DNA of 64,000 nucleotides from Wyeomyia smithii (lineage: Eukaryota; Arthropoda; Insecta; Diptera; Culicidae): contig NC_073696.1 in the NCBI RefSeq assembly GCF_029784165.1, positions 87,243,381 to 87,307,380 of the forward strand. The letters run 5' to 3'. Shown in pieces: positions 48,420-59,789 of this stretch. The notes beneath the pieces are model-generated. The model made no database searches. It was not told the origin of the DNA and saw nothing but the letters and a program-made list of their open reading frames with translations. A program made the position numbers and the translations under genes. Every line of letters begins with the position of its first letter. The first letter of the stretch is position 1.

Positions 48420-49367
48420 AACAAAAATATCTTCATAAAAAATGTATTCAGGTAACTTCAATTTTCTTTCTACAGATGACAGCTGTCTTCTGACATCTAT
48501 CTTCTGAATAAATTGTGCTAGCCATTTTATTTCTTCGGAAAAGTTGTTCATATCATCAATTGACATAAAGTTTTTAAAAACATTAAAATTGTAGGATTGA
48601 CCGTTAACGTGATACAACTATTTACATTATTTACAAAACAAAACCCCATAAATCCTCAAATTCAAGTTTGAACTTGAGGACTTTTATATCTAGAAATCTT
48701 TATTTTAATCGAATATATTTTCTATATTCTTGGGGTGTTGAACCATTATCCATTGAAATAACGATTGGAAGATGATTACTACCGCAAGCAGTGAGAGTTG
48801 ATATCTTCCAAAATCAAAACTGGTGCGGGGATGGTAACGACTTCAGTATTCGAGAACTAGGGTGGTAACGACTTCAATATTCGAGAATGAGGGGAGGTCG
48901 ATGTAAAAGGCATAGCACTTTTCGATCCCTAGAAGTACCACTCCACCGTGTGAGTTTCAGTTTCTCGATGAATTATGTTAAAATCGTGGAGTTTGAGTTG
49001 GTCGTTTGAATTGAGAAAAGTCTCACAGAGTGCACACGCATCACAATTGAATGTGGTTGTTTTACGAAGATACTACTGCAATTCCACTGTGATACAGTGA
49101 CAAAATTTCTAACCTCTTTCGACGTATTAGTCATCGCAAGATATGAGAGAAGGGCAAGAAGAATATTTTGAAGGGTATCTGGTGTGTTGAATGTTTCGAA
49201 TATCCAGTTTACTATATCAGAGTACAGGGGGTACAGGGGAATTCATGAGGGAGATTTCAATCTCTTCCCAATTTGTTTTAGTATCCAGGAAATTCCATCT
49301 GGATCATGGATAATATGCCATGTTATTCAAGTTTGTCGCTCTACCACGAACCGTGACAAGATGGGAT
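48420..49367. other. Intronic sequence, no gene recognised
   Basis: Contains a short direct repeat of GGTAACGACTTCA(G/A)TATTCGAGAA near 48832 and 48862. Nothing else is recognised. Confidence 0.4.
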
Positions 49368-49379
49368 ATCGAGTAATGG

Positions 49380-49603
49380 CTAGGGGGGTAAGGCGAGGTA
49401 TGGCCTTGGTGCTACATTCCGATTCGGAACTAGACCTTCTATTTATTGATACACAGACTTTGCAACCAACTGTTTAGTGTACAGGACAATTTCGGGGCTG
49501 GCGCTTCGATCCTACTGACACTAACAGTCTCTCCCGAGCCGAGACTCGAACCTACGACGACTGGTTTGTTAGGCCAGCATCGTACCTCGAGACCATCTGG
49601 GAG
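49380..49603 (-). repeat. tRNA-derived SINE (family 1), Feilai-like, minus strand
   Basis: It is the complement of the same element as 29108-29320, with the CTCGAGGTACGATGCTGGCC head. Flanked by a perfect 12-base duplication ATCGAGTAATGG (49368-49379, 49604-49615). It is inverted relative to the intron 1 copy. Confidence 0.85.
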
Positions 49604-50148
49604 ATCGAGTAATGGGTAATCAAATAAAAAAAACATTTTTCAAAATAAGACAAATTAAATACAAAAAAGACTACCGTATAGAAAATAAATAATAATGGAA
49701 GTGAATACTTCACTGAAATTCCGCTACTGCTGCCTCCACGACCTGTTAGCTGGGTTAATCCTGCGAAGAGCGACGTGGTAGAATAAAAATACTCTAATGG
49801 AAGGTTGAAGAAAGCGTCTCGGCTAAACAAACAATCCTCCAGAGGCGGCTGCAAAAATCGACACCGTCGTTAATAGGAAGCCGTCGCTTGGCGGCGTGGC
49901 AGGATCTGTTGGATGTCTTTTATTGTTACTGCATCGGTACCGAAAACACAAGCAGTATGTGTATTGTCTGCGCACAACGCACGAAATTTTTGCTCCGGTT
50001 GCTGGACGGCTATTGTCTAGTCCGCACAGGCACCGAAAAACACAAGCGTTACGCACACCGTCTGTGTATTGTTTTATCGAATGAGGGGAAAGCTGGGTTG
50101 AGTTAAACACATAGCTTTGGATACTTTTAAGAACCGTTTAGTGAAAAT

Positions 50149-50415
50149 ACCGTGGTCCCCGTGGTTCTGTGGTTAGCGATGTCGGTCGGCTGGAGCTCCC
50201 ACACGGTTGTGATATCGAGTTCGATTCCCTATCAGGTCGAGGATCTTTTCGAGCTGGAAATTTTCTCGACGCTGCACTGGGGCACCGTGTATCGTTGTAC
50301 TTATCCTACAACATGCAAAATGTGCCGAAAACAATATCGATAACAAATTCTCTCAACTAATCTAGTTGATCGAGACCGCATTAGCCCCCCAGGCTATCGT
50401 GCGATATTGTTATTG
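50149..50415 (+). repeat. tRNA-derived SINE (family 2), full copy
   Basis: Begins near GTGGTCCCCGTGGTTCTGTG with a B-box-like GTTCGATTCCC. The 11-base duplication TTAGTGAAAAT lies on both sides (50138-50148, 50416-50426). It is a stand-alone copy of the SINE carried by both Helitrons. Confidence 0.85.
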
Positions 50416-50992
50416 TTAGTGAAAATCTGGGATGAAAAATCTGGGCTTGTGATTATATTGAGAACCGTTTGCAGGTCGTTATCAAAAGCGAAAGATTGAA
50501 CTGATTTAACTGTAACTTTACTACTCTACTATGATTATAAAAGAGTTTTTTTTTGCACCGAAGGAACTCAAACTCCCAAAGAAATTTTCGACACTGAGGT
50601 AGTTACGTTGGGTTGCGTATTTGGGGTAAAAATGGAGTCGTATGGTTGTTCAGAAACGTTTGTGTTTTTTGCTTAACCCGTAAAGACCCGGGACGGAACT
50701 TGTTTTGGAAAATGCTCGTTCTCAGCACTGGAACGGCCGATTTGGGAAAACTTGGAATTTTACTCAAGGGGAATAGTAGCTCTAAGTTTTGGTAAAGGTG
50801 CCACCCCTCTGGACCCCACCCCGTTTTCGTGAGACGCAAATATGTCTGTGTTTATTTCTAACTAGTTGAACATTCCCGGCGATGCTCGGGATCAAAGGTT
50901 TCAAAGATAGATTTTTTTTTATATTTCATTGCTGCATTAGCTCAACTCACTTCATAAATATAATTTACATCTTATACTTCCATCATCCCTTT

Positions 50993-51105
50993 AAGTAGGG
51001 TGTCGAACGTCTTCGTCAGTGGTTTTCTTCGGACCTTTTTTGCATAAGATTGCGCCAATAAAACTACCGAAGAAAACCACTGACGAAGACGTTCGATACC
51101 CTACT
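50993..51105. repeat. Inverted repeat near the Helitron 3' end, copy 2
   Basis: The arms of about 40 bases (AAGTAGGGTGTCGAACGTC...TTCTTCGG and the complement) match copy 1. One arm differs by a single base. Confidence 0.8.
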
Positions 51106-51985
51106 TCAATATTCTGAGAACGCGCAGAACGGAAATACCCATATTGGATTGTTTTTTTTGTGATTTTGGGCTGATTTACAGAAACTGGAAGTCACCATTT
51201 TGGACTTCAAAATGATGTATGGAGTTCCACTTTCGAAAGTATTAAAATTGTTGGCCAAATATCACTTCAGAAGTCATAAATTTGCATGTTTCTTGTAGTT
51301 TTGTGAATAATATTTCAAATTTAGTAATCAGATACTTGTTATTTTTCTTCAAATGTCTTTTCTGAACGTTAACAAACATTTTAATGAAAAGAAAATGTGT
51401 CATCGCTATAAAATGACGTATGGAGGTCCACTTTCGGAAGTATTGAAATTGTTGGCCATATATCACTTTAGGTTATTTTCCTGAAACCGGAAGTCGCCTT
51501 TTTTTAATCCACAAAACTTCGTAGAAAATAAGAAAGTAAAAGATTTTTAATGCATAAGCTGCCTCTTAATCGATATTCAAACAAATGAATCGTAACCTTT
51601 CCTGCAGCTAGATGTGGATTAACGCAAAAAAAGTAAAACAGTAAGATTAAGAGCTGAATGACCTTCTGGTTAAAAGCTCTCTAATAAAAATCAAATTCAA
51701 ATTCAAAAGTACAAAAGTAAATCGAATGCCGTAAAATGTAACTATTCACAAAACTACGAAAACATCAGAAATGTAAAATGTTCATGCTCGAGATATGGGT
51801 TATTCTGCAAAAAAAATGTAGATGAAAGAACAACGAACATTTTATTGCAAAAAAAAACAAATCATTGAATTTTGATTCAGAGGCGAATTGCGCATAAAAA
51901 GTCAAAGTTTCGCATGTAATCGTATAAAAACGTATAAATTAAAAAAAAATTTTTCGGTGATTTTCTGTATTCTGTATGCTGTATA

Positions 51986-52229
51986 TGGTCCTCGTGGCTC
52001 TGTGGTTAGCGATGTCGATTCGCTCCCACAGGGTTGTGATATCGGGTTCGATCCCCGATCAGGTCGAGAATCTTTTCGAACTGCAATTTTTCTCGACTCA
52101 GCTCTGGGGCACGGTGTATCGTTGTTCTTATCCTACAACATGCAAATTGTGCTAAAACAATATCGATAACGAATTTTCTCAACTAATCTGGTTGATCGAG
52201 AGCGCTATTAGAAGGCTGCAATATTGTTG
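51986..52229 (+). repeat. tRNA-derived SINE (family 2), inside Helitron 2
   Basis: GGTCCTCGTGGCTCTGTGGT head and GGTTCGATCCCC B-box. A 9-base duplication TGCTGTATA flanks it (51977-51985, 52230-52238). It is at the same Helitron position as 8979-9222. Confidence 0.8.
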
Positions 52230-52289
52230 TGCTGTATACAGAAAATCATCTTCAAACATACATTTTATATTTTAACATAAACAAACATT

Positions 52290-54200
52290 TTAATGAAAAA
52301 AGAATCACATGTCATCGCTTTAAATTTTGATTTAGAGGCAAATCCAGCATAAAAAGTCATAATTTTGCATGTTTCACGCAGTTTTGTGAATAATATCTCA
52401 AGTTTTAGTAATCATGAACATTTTATTTTTCCTCAAATGTCTTTCCTGAACGTTAACAAACATTATAGTGAAAAAAAATCATATGTCAACGCTTTGAATT
52501 TTGATTTAGAGGCGAATTTAGCACAGAAAGCCATAATTTTGCGTGTTTTCGGTAGTTTCGTGAATAATATCTCAAGTTTTAATAGCAGATACTAATTATT
52601 TTTCCTTACATATCTTTCCTGAACGTTGACAAACATTCTAATGAAAAAAGAATCACATGTCATCGCTTTGAAATTAGATTTAGAGGCGAATTCAGCATAA
52701 AAAGTTATAATTTTGCTTGTTTTACGTAGTTTTGTGAATAAAATCTCAAGTATTAGTAAACAGATACTTGTTACTTTCCTTCAAATGTCTTTCTCAAACG
52801 TTTACGAACATTTTAATGTAAAAAAAATCACATGTCATAGCTTGAAATTTTGATTTAGAGGCGAATTCAGCATAAAAATTCATAAAGTTGCATGTTTCAC
52901 GTAGTTTTGTGAGTAATATCTCAAGTTTTAGTAATCATATACTATTTATTTTTCCTCAAATGTCTCTCCTAAGCATTAACAAACATTTTAATGAAAAAAG
53001 AATCACATGTCATGGCTTTAAATTTTGCTTTAGAGGCAAATTCAGCATAAAAAGTCATAATTTTGTAAGTTTTACGTAGTTTTGTGAATAATATCTCGAG
53101 TTTTAGTTAACAGATACTTGTTACTTTCCTTCAAATGTCTTTCCTGAACGTTGACAAACATTTTAATGTAAGAAAATCACATGTCATCGCTTTAAATTTT
53201 GATTTAGAGGCAAATTCAGCATAAAAATTCATAAAGTTGCATGTTTCACGTAGTTTTGTGAATAATATCTCAAGTTTTAGTAATCATATACTATTTATTT
53301 TTCCTCAAATGTCTTTCCTAAACATTAACAAACGTTTTAATGAAAAAAGAATCACATGTCATGGCTTTAAATTTTGTTTTAGAGGCAAATTCAGCATAAA
53401 AAGTCATAATTTTGCAAGTTTTACGTAGTTTTGTGAATAAAATCTCAAGTTTTAGTAAACAGATACCTGTTACTTTCCTTCAAATGTCTTTTCTTAACGT
53501 TTACAAACATTTTAATGTAAAATAATCACATGTCATCGCTTGAAATTTTGATTTAGAGGCAAATTCAGCATATTTTTGCTTGTTTTACGTAGTTTTGTGA
53601 ATAAAATCTCAAGTTTTAGTAATCAGATACTAATTATTTTTTCTCACATGTCTTCCCTGAACATTAACAAACATTTTAGTGTAAAAAATCATATGTCAAC
53701 GCTTTGAATTTTGATTTAGAGTCAAATTTAGCACAGAAAGTCATAATTTTGCGTGTTTTACGTAGTTTCGTTAATAATATCTCAAGTTTTAGTAATTAGA
53801 TACCTATTATTTTTTCTCAAATATCTTTCTTAAACATTAATGAACATTTTAATGAAAAAAGAATCACATGTCATCGCTTTGAATTTTGATTTGGAGACGA
53901 ACTAAGTATAAAAAGTCATAATTTTGCATGTTTCACGTAGTTTTGTGAATAATATCTCAAGTTTAAGTAATCAGATACTAATTATTTTTCCTCGAATGTC
54001 TTTCCTGAACATTAACAAACATTTTAGTGAAAAAAGAATCTTATGTCATCGCTTTGAATTATGATTTAGAGGCAAATTTAGCACAGAAAGTCATAATAAT
54101 TTGTGAATAATATCTCAAGTTTTAGTAATTAGATAATTATTTTTTTATAACTAATGTCTTTCCTGAACATCAGCGAACATTTTCATGTTAAAAAACCTAC
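52290..54200 (-). repeat. Minisatellite of about 175-bp units inside Helitron 2
   Basis: About eleven units, the complement of those in copy 1, are recognisable by AATCACATGTCATCGCTT and AATAATATCTCAAGTTTTAG recurring at regular spacing. Confidence 0.85.
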
Positions 54201-54222
54201 ATGTCACCGCTTATTATTTTTC

Positions 54223-54428
54223 ATTTAGAACGATTCAAAATGATGATGATTACTGTACACCACAGAGATTTAGGGAATAATATCAATAAGATCAAGCGTT
54301 ACGGAATTCCATTTTTATCAGTAGATTTAGAACGATTCAAAATGATGATGATTACTGTACACCACAGAGACTGAGGGAATAATATCAATAAGATCAAGCG
54401 TTACGGAATTCCATTTTTATATAGTAGA
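54223..54428 (-). repeat. Duplicated Helitron 5' end
   Basis: Two consecutive copies of about 103 bases (54223-54325 and 54326-54428) each end in GGAATTCCATTTTTAT...GTAGA. Copy 1 of the Helitron has this segment once. Confidence 0.9.
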
Positions 54429-55552
54429 TTTTTCAAGCAGATTGAGCAAACACTGGGAATTTTCATACGTATCAATTGCTCCATGTATAAAATTATGTCA
54501 GGTAGATGAAATATGGTAAGTAAGAGTGAATTTTGGTGTTTCCAAATTATTTCAGTACTAGATCACAAAACTACGTATTTTCATAAAAATTCAAACAACA
54601 GAACCGTTCTTCAAATTTTAAGCTCTACATTTTTGCGGTAAAGTCTCCTGAATTCATACGCGATGAAATATTTATTTTAGCATGCAAATATTTCGAGAAA
54701 ACCCAGTTTACATTCACCAAAGTACGTATTTTCATGGAAACATGATTTTCTCAGTCTCCCACGGTAGGTTTCAACTTAGCTTTTCAATTTTCAAGCTCTA
54801 TATTTTTAGAGTAACATCTTCTTAATCCAAAGATGGTGAAAGATTTTTTCTAACATGCATAGATTTGGAGAAAATCAACTTTTAATAAGAACTCGTACTT
54901 CAGTGAATTCAAACTCATTTTTCTCTAAATCTATGCATGCTAGAATAAATCTTTCAGTATCTTTGGATTCAGAAGACGTTACTCTAGAAATAAAGAGCTT
55001 GAAAATTGGAGGGCTAAGTTGAAACCTACTGTGGGAGACTGAGAAAATCAGGTTTCCATGAAAATACGTACTTTGGTGTATTTAAACTCGTTTTGCTGAA
55101 AATATTTGCATGCTAAAATTAATATTTCATCGCGTATCGATTCAGGAGACCTTACTTCATAAATGTAGAGCTTAAAGTTTAAAGAACGATTTTCTTATTT
55201 GAATTGTTATGAAAATACGTAGTTTTGTGATTTTGTACTGAAATAATTTAGAAACTCCAAAATTCACTCTTGCATACCTTATTTCATCTACCTGACATGA
55301 TTTGATACATGGAGCAATTGATACGTATGAAAATTCCCAGTGTTTGCTCAATCTGCTTGAAAAATTAGAATAAACACAGACATATTTGCGTCTCACGAAA
55401 ACGGGGAGGGGTCCAGAGGGGTGGCATCTTCACCAAAACTTAGAGCTACTATTCCCCTTGAATGAAATTCCAAGTTTCCCCAAATCGGCCGTTCCAGTGC
55501 TGAGAACGAGCATTTTCAAAAAACAAGTTCCGTCCCGGGTCTTTACGGGTTA

Positions 55553-57321
55553 TTGTAACGATATTAAATCCAGTCAAAACACATATTTTTTCATTGATAT
55601 AGTGTTTTGGAAGAAATGGAATCAAAATTTTGTTCAAACGTTCGTTTTGGTATACATTTTGATTGATAGCCAAGCTACTAGGCTTGAGCCATGACTTAGA
55701 CAAAAAGGAAAAAAGTCCTTTCCAGGCCACTACTCTGGTTGGTCTTTCATTACCTTTCCGGCGGACCATTGTTGAGTTTTGCAGAAAATTATACACAGTC
55801 GAAACTGGAAGATTTTCGCTTCCGAAATGGTTTACCGTGAATTTTTTGCCAAAATTGTTGCGCAGTTCATAGCGAATTGTACAATGCACTTGCGGAATGC
55901 TTCGTGTTTCGACGCCATTTAAAACAGAACTGGGCATGCATATACATACTCTCATTTTTCTCTGAACGTGTTCGTTGTGGAGTAAGAGAGCCTCAAAATA
56001 ATTACAAATTTTTATTTGTCACCCGTCATATTACCCGGTATAAATCCAATTAAATATTGAAAGTTTGTCCCCATTTCATTCCAAACTTTTTCTCACTCGC
56101 CCGGAAAGCGTTCGAATCTCTGTACATAATCTAGGTGTGAATTTCAATTTAGTTTTGCATCTAGGATAACTCCTAGATATTATACTTCAGACGAATATTT
56201 TACGTTGGATCCATTCAGAGTTAGGACTTTTTACTACGAGTGAATGGAGCGAGCACTGTTCTGTGAGGGTTTGTATTAAACCATTCATTTTGACACCACT
56301 ATGAAGTACAATTCAGTGCAGCATTCCGTCTGTGAAAAATATTATAACTAAATCATTAGCAAAACCGATTATTTAAGAACCTTTAGCTGCTTATTGATTA
56401 AGAAGACCATCCACAATAAGCGGCCACAGTAAAGGAGGTAGCATTCCACCGTGGGATCACCACTTAGTGGTTTTCACTGTTTTTTTAATGAACCAATTCT
56501 ACAGAAACTTTTCTTTTGTTTAGCATTTCCATTGAAACATTCCATTTTCTTATCAACTTTTTATTGAGCGGTGGTTTTTGTCACAAGGCTATGAGAGACA
56601 GGTTTTCTTTATCATTTTTATCAAATTCTTCTGTTGGGATAAAAGAAATTTAAAATCACGCTCGGAGAAATACATAAATTCAGGACTGCTTAAGATTTTT
56701 TTACGTATTATTTTGTATATGTTTCATGTTTAAAAGCTTGACTCATAATAATAAACGATCAATCAATCATATTCACTTTATTCAATCATCTTTTATTCTA
56801 TAGTTGTATGTATAAAATTGATCGTGAAATTAAAAATGAATGTGTTCAAAATGCCTCACCCGCGTCAAAAAACTGCAAACTTTCATCCAATTTAAAATGT
56901 CACAGTTATTACCGCTCTCCATGAATCATAATCATTTCCGGGAAGTTATCCATCACTCATGATGGAAGCAAAAATCGGCAGGTCAGTTTATTCCGTTGAA
57001 TATTTAATGTCAAATGGCACTGCAATTTAATTTCGAAGTAAACTAGGTCCTCCGGTACTGAGTCGCCTTAAATTCATCAAATTAAAATTAATTATTTTCT
57101 TGGCACGCCTCGAACTGTCGAAGCGTTCGTTGGCTTGTATAATTAATTGGTCTTTGGTTCGGCCAACGCTTGCAGTTGATGGTGGTGGCAATCAAATTAA
57201 GCTCTCTTTGGTCTATTAATTTCTTTTTTTACCAAAAAAAGGAGCAGCGAATTCTCTGTATTCGACAGTAACCGAAATTCAACAAGACTGTTTTTATTAT
57301 CGTTTTTTTCTTCTTTCACAG
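55553..57321. other. End of intron 2, no gene recognised
   Basis: Apart from the acceptor tract at its right end (TTTTTTTCTTCTTTCACAG) I see no repeat boundaries or exons. A minus-strand frame at 55449-55955 is an accident of the foldback end and flank. Confidence 0.4.
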
Positions 57322-57807
57322 ATCGCAGAAAGATTGTTTGCACCAAATGGAGTCGGTTCGACGGCTTCCGGAACGGCAGGGTTACAACCTAATCGAGCAA
57401 GTATTCGAAACTCCAAAAACACAGCCGATTTGAAACTATTGGAAAAATTAGTAACATCACTGCTGGAGGCACAGGATTCCGCAAATAGACAGCGATCGAC
57501 CGGCAGTGGCACAACAACACACCGTTTGCGACCGCTATCGCGGTCATTCCGCTTACCAAGTTCCATCAGCCGTAAGGATACTAGCAACTCGGGCACTGCG
57601 GGCACTGGTGGCGGTGGAACAATGCCTACGATTCGAGAATCGGCTGGCAGTGGACTGAGGATCAATTCTTGGGGCGACCAGAACAGTAACGTACGGAGGG
57701 TTTTGAGCTCTATTGCCAATGCACCGCACCGTTTTAGCCAATCGCTCGGTGCTGGGGATGCAAACAACGACGAAGAGAGAAGCAATCTGACACAGAACAT
57801 ACTTTGA
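57322..57807 (+). CDS. Terminal coding exon of the plus-strand host gene
   Basis: A strong acceptor precedes 57322. The frame (IAERLFAPNG...) continues phase 0 from 35844 and ends at TGA 57805-57807, giving 161 residues. After a helical LLEKLVTSLLEAQDSANRQR segment comes a low-complexity region rich in Ser, Gly and Thr with basic patches (LRPLSRSFRLPSSISRKD), and the chain ends NLTQNIL. Its GC content and lack of internal stops stand out from the intron. The tail looks like a disordered, phosphorylatable C-terminus. No family is recognised. Confidence 0.8.
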   Translation: MAERLFAPNGVGSTASGTAGLQPNRASIRNSKNTADLKLLEKLVTSLLEAQDSANRQRSTGSGTTTHRLRPLSRSFRLPSSISRKDTSNSGTAGTGGGGTMPTIRESAGSGLRINSWGDQNSNVRRVLSSIANAPHRFSQSLGAGDANNDEERSNLTQNIL

Positions 57808-58045
57808 TTATACTTTCAGATGGATTGGTAACATTCATTCGCCCTGTGCAGTGTTTTTATAATGAATAGATTTAAAATGTATTGCTTCAACTGTCCAGAG
57901 GGTGCAGTAAATATTATAAACGCAATGTGTTGAATGAACTAGGGGAATTCAGCCATAGGAGACAGTTGCTTTAATGTATAAATCAAACTGAGCACAAATG
58001 AATACATTTATCTGCAAGGTGACAAAATAAATTATACGTTGAATG
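57808..58045 (+). other. 3' UTR of the plus-strand gene
   Basis: An AATAAA hexamer at about 58025 fits polyadenylation shortly afterwards. It lies about 200 bases from the nearest exon of the converging minus-strand gene. Confidence 0.6.
58025..58030 (+). promoter_or_regulatory. Candidate polyadenylation signal
   Basis: AATAAA about 220 bases after the stop codon at 57807. Confidence 0.5.
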
Positions 58046-58260
58046 ATTGATGAATGATTCTTTACTCATTCAGAAATCTTAAACATTTGCTTTCGGGTGT
58101 CTTTCAAAAAATGTTGAATTAGTTCCTAACTTAATTTTTTTTTCGTTTTCGTTTCCTAAATTTTCAATTTTCTATGTCCTCAGTGTCTATTACTGAGGGT
58201 GAGCGGTGGATCACACAGAGAAAAATAATCGGTTTTATTCCATGTTTACATTATACTTAC

Positions 58261-58379
58261 ATGCTTTTCTAGCAAGGTGACCGTGTTCTCACTCAGCTGC
58301 CGTTCGCCATTTTCGTTTGTCTCAAAATAGGACGAATTGGCTAATCGTACCGTGACTCCATATTTCGCCCGACCACGAG
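58261..58379 (-). CDS. Exon of a minus-strand host gene
   Basis: On the minus strand a TTCCCGCAG acceptor leads into CT plus 39 codons (RGRAKYGVTVRLANSSYFET, then NENGERQLSENTVTLLEKH), and GTAAGTAT follows at the donor. The CT completes the codon begun by the final G of exon 59688-59789. If the donor were not used the frame would stop five codons later. An NSS sequon fits an extracellular protein. Not recognised. Confidence 0.65.
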
Positions 58380-59636
58380 CTGCGGGAAAAAAGAGTAGAA
58401 AAGCAATAACATGAATTTTATTCTGATAATGAGTTGCATTTGTTCATGGTTCCTGATCAGTTGCAGGTCTCAAGAGGTTACCGATTTCTCTTGAATCTAC
58501 GTTAATGTGCTTCAGGATGATTCAAACTTCTATTTGGTAGACTGCCTTCTCAATGGTTATTACACAAATAGGTACTTAAAGCATCACCACCGTTGAGTTT
58601 TAAATTAAATCTTCGTCACTCGAATACAGAAATTCTATATTCTCTCAAGCACGGCTCGGTTCAGCAGGCAATTTCGTATATCCTCATGCTTCCCCTCTTC
58701 CGATGGCGACGAAAACCCGATCAGGTGAGTAAACCGTAGACGTAATTGTCTGAATATTAGTTTCCCTTTGGAAGCTAACTGCAAAACCGCATACCGAAAC
58801 AGACTTGCTTCCTTTCGCTTGAATGTAAAAAAATTTAACACAGAGGGTGCTGATGAAGCTTTTCACCAGGATACTGTTCGGCTTTGAAGCTGCAGAGCCG
58901 TACGTCCGGGAGGCAACTCACAGCAGTCTCTCTAAATGGGATGCTGTCTTATCAGATCATTAACTATGCGGCATTTTGGCTTAGCACACTACTCTTAGTC
59001 AAAAGAGGGGAAGGAAGAGAATTTAACAAGTGACTAGTTTTCACAGTGGTTGCCGCTTTTTCGTAAGCCCCATCCGATCCGTTGCGTAATGCTGGTGGGA
59101 AAGAATAGATTTGGCCTGTTTGGTTTCTATTAGATAAGAAGTTGATTTGGGGAGGAAGCTCTGTCTACATAGTTGCGCTATGCTTGGTTACTCGCGACGG
59201 CAATGAGTTTATGCTCGATTAACAGCACTAGATTGTGCTGACTTCATGATAAACGGATTTGCAATTCAGTGATCGGCGGAAGGGCTTAAAACTAATTCTA
59301 ACTAAAATCAGTATTTAAGTATAATCAGCACAAAATTTCCACATGCTGAAGCGGGCGTGCTTTGAAGTTGCATGATAACATCAGTTCGAATTTACTTTGT
59401 CAATTGCGCTGCAAAGTATCCCTTGTTACACAAAGCTGTACGAGAATTGAAATAGTTTTCACAGTTACTTTAGCATTATATTAAAATCCCTCTGTACATC
59501 TTCGCCAACAGTTTGCGTAACATACGGCAAACTCCACTCTCACTCAATTAGAATACGGAAAGAATTAACTTTCCCTGCGCTGCTCGACTGCTGAACATCA
59601 TGAACAAATTGCTTTCTGCGAGAAGAGCTACTGTGT

Positions 59637-59658
59637 AGCTGCTGCTGCTGCTGCTGCT
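59637..59658 (+). repeat. CTG trinucleotide repeat
   Basis: About seven CTG units, inside the intron or next to the donor of the minus-strand gene. Confidence 0.85.
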
Positions 59659-59687
59659 CAGTTAGATCCAGATTATGCACTACTCAC

Positions 59688-59789
59688 CGGAAGACGAGAT
59701 GCTTTGATCACATTTGCAAGCGTCCTTGCTGCCATCCTCAGTGTAAATACATTGGCGGAAGCAGTCTTCGCCGCTATCCGGGTTGCAAC
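59688..59789 (-). CDS. Cysteine-rich exon of a minus-strand host gene
   Basis: On the minus strand the acceptor TTTCGCTCCAG precedes and the donor GTGAGT follows. The exon holds 33 codons, CNPDSGEDCFRQCIYTEDGS and onward, with cysteine spacing C-x7-C-x3-C-x10-C-x-C. Such density suggests a disulphide-bonded secreted or extracellular domain. It joins in phase to 58261-58379 across a 1.3-kb intron. Upstream exons would lie at higher coordinates but were not found. The family is not recognised. Confidence 0.65.

Larger units (their letters stand above)
50862..54428 (-). mobile_element. Non-autonomous Helitron, copy 2, inverted
   Basis: The minus strand begins TCTACTATATAAAAATGG after an A and ends CTAG followed by T, the standard Helitron insertion between A and T. 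It contains the same parts as copy 1: palindrome at 50993-51105 (plus coordinates), SINE at 51986-52229, and the 175-bp array at about 52290-54200. It is about 246 bp longer, partly because its first 103 bases are present twice. It lies in the left arm of the foldback. Confidence 0.85.
50676..55550. mobile_element. Long foldback element split by Helitron copy 2
   Basis: The outer ends ACCCGTAAAGACCCGGGAC and its complement are flanked by TA (50674-50675, 55551-55552). The arms continue inward: left arm 50676-50861 plus 54429-54874, right arm 54920-55550. Once the Helitron is removed the element is about 1.3 kb with arms of about 630 bases and a loop of about 45. The right arm preserves the uninterrupted target sequence. 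It is non-coding. Confidence 0.85.

Noticed and set aside
49888..50106. Small plus-strand frame with an internal repetition (GTENTSSMCIV, GTEKHKRYAHRLCIV)
   Set aside because: A short direct duplication in DNA with no splice or domain support.
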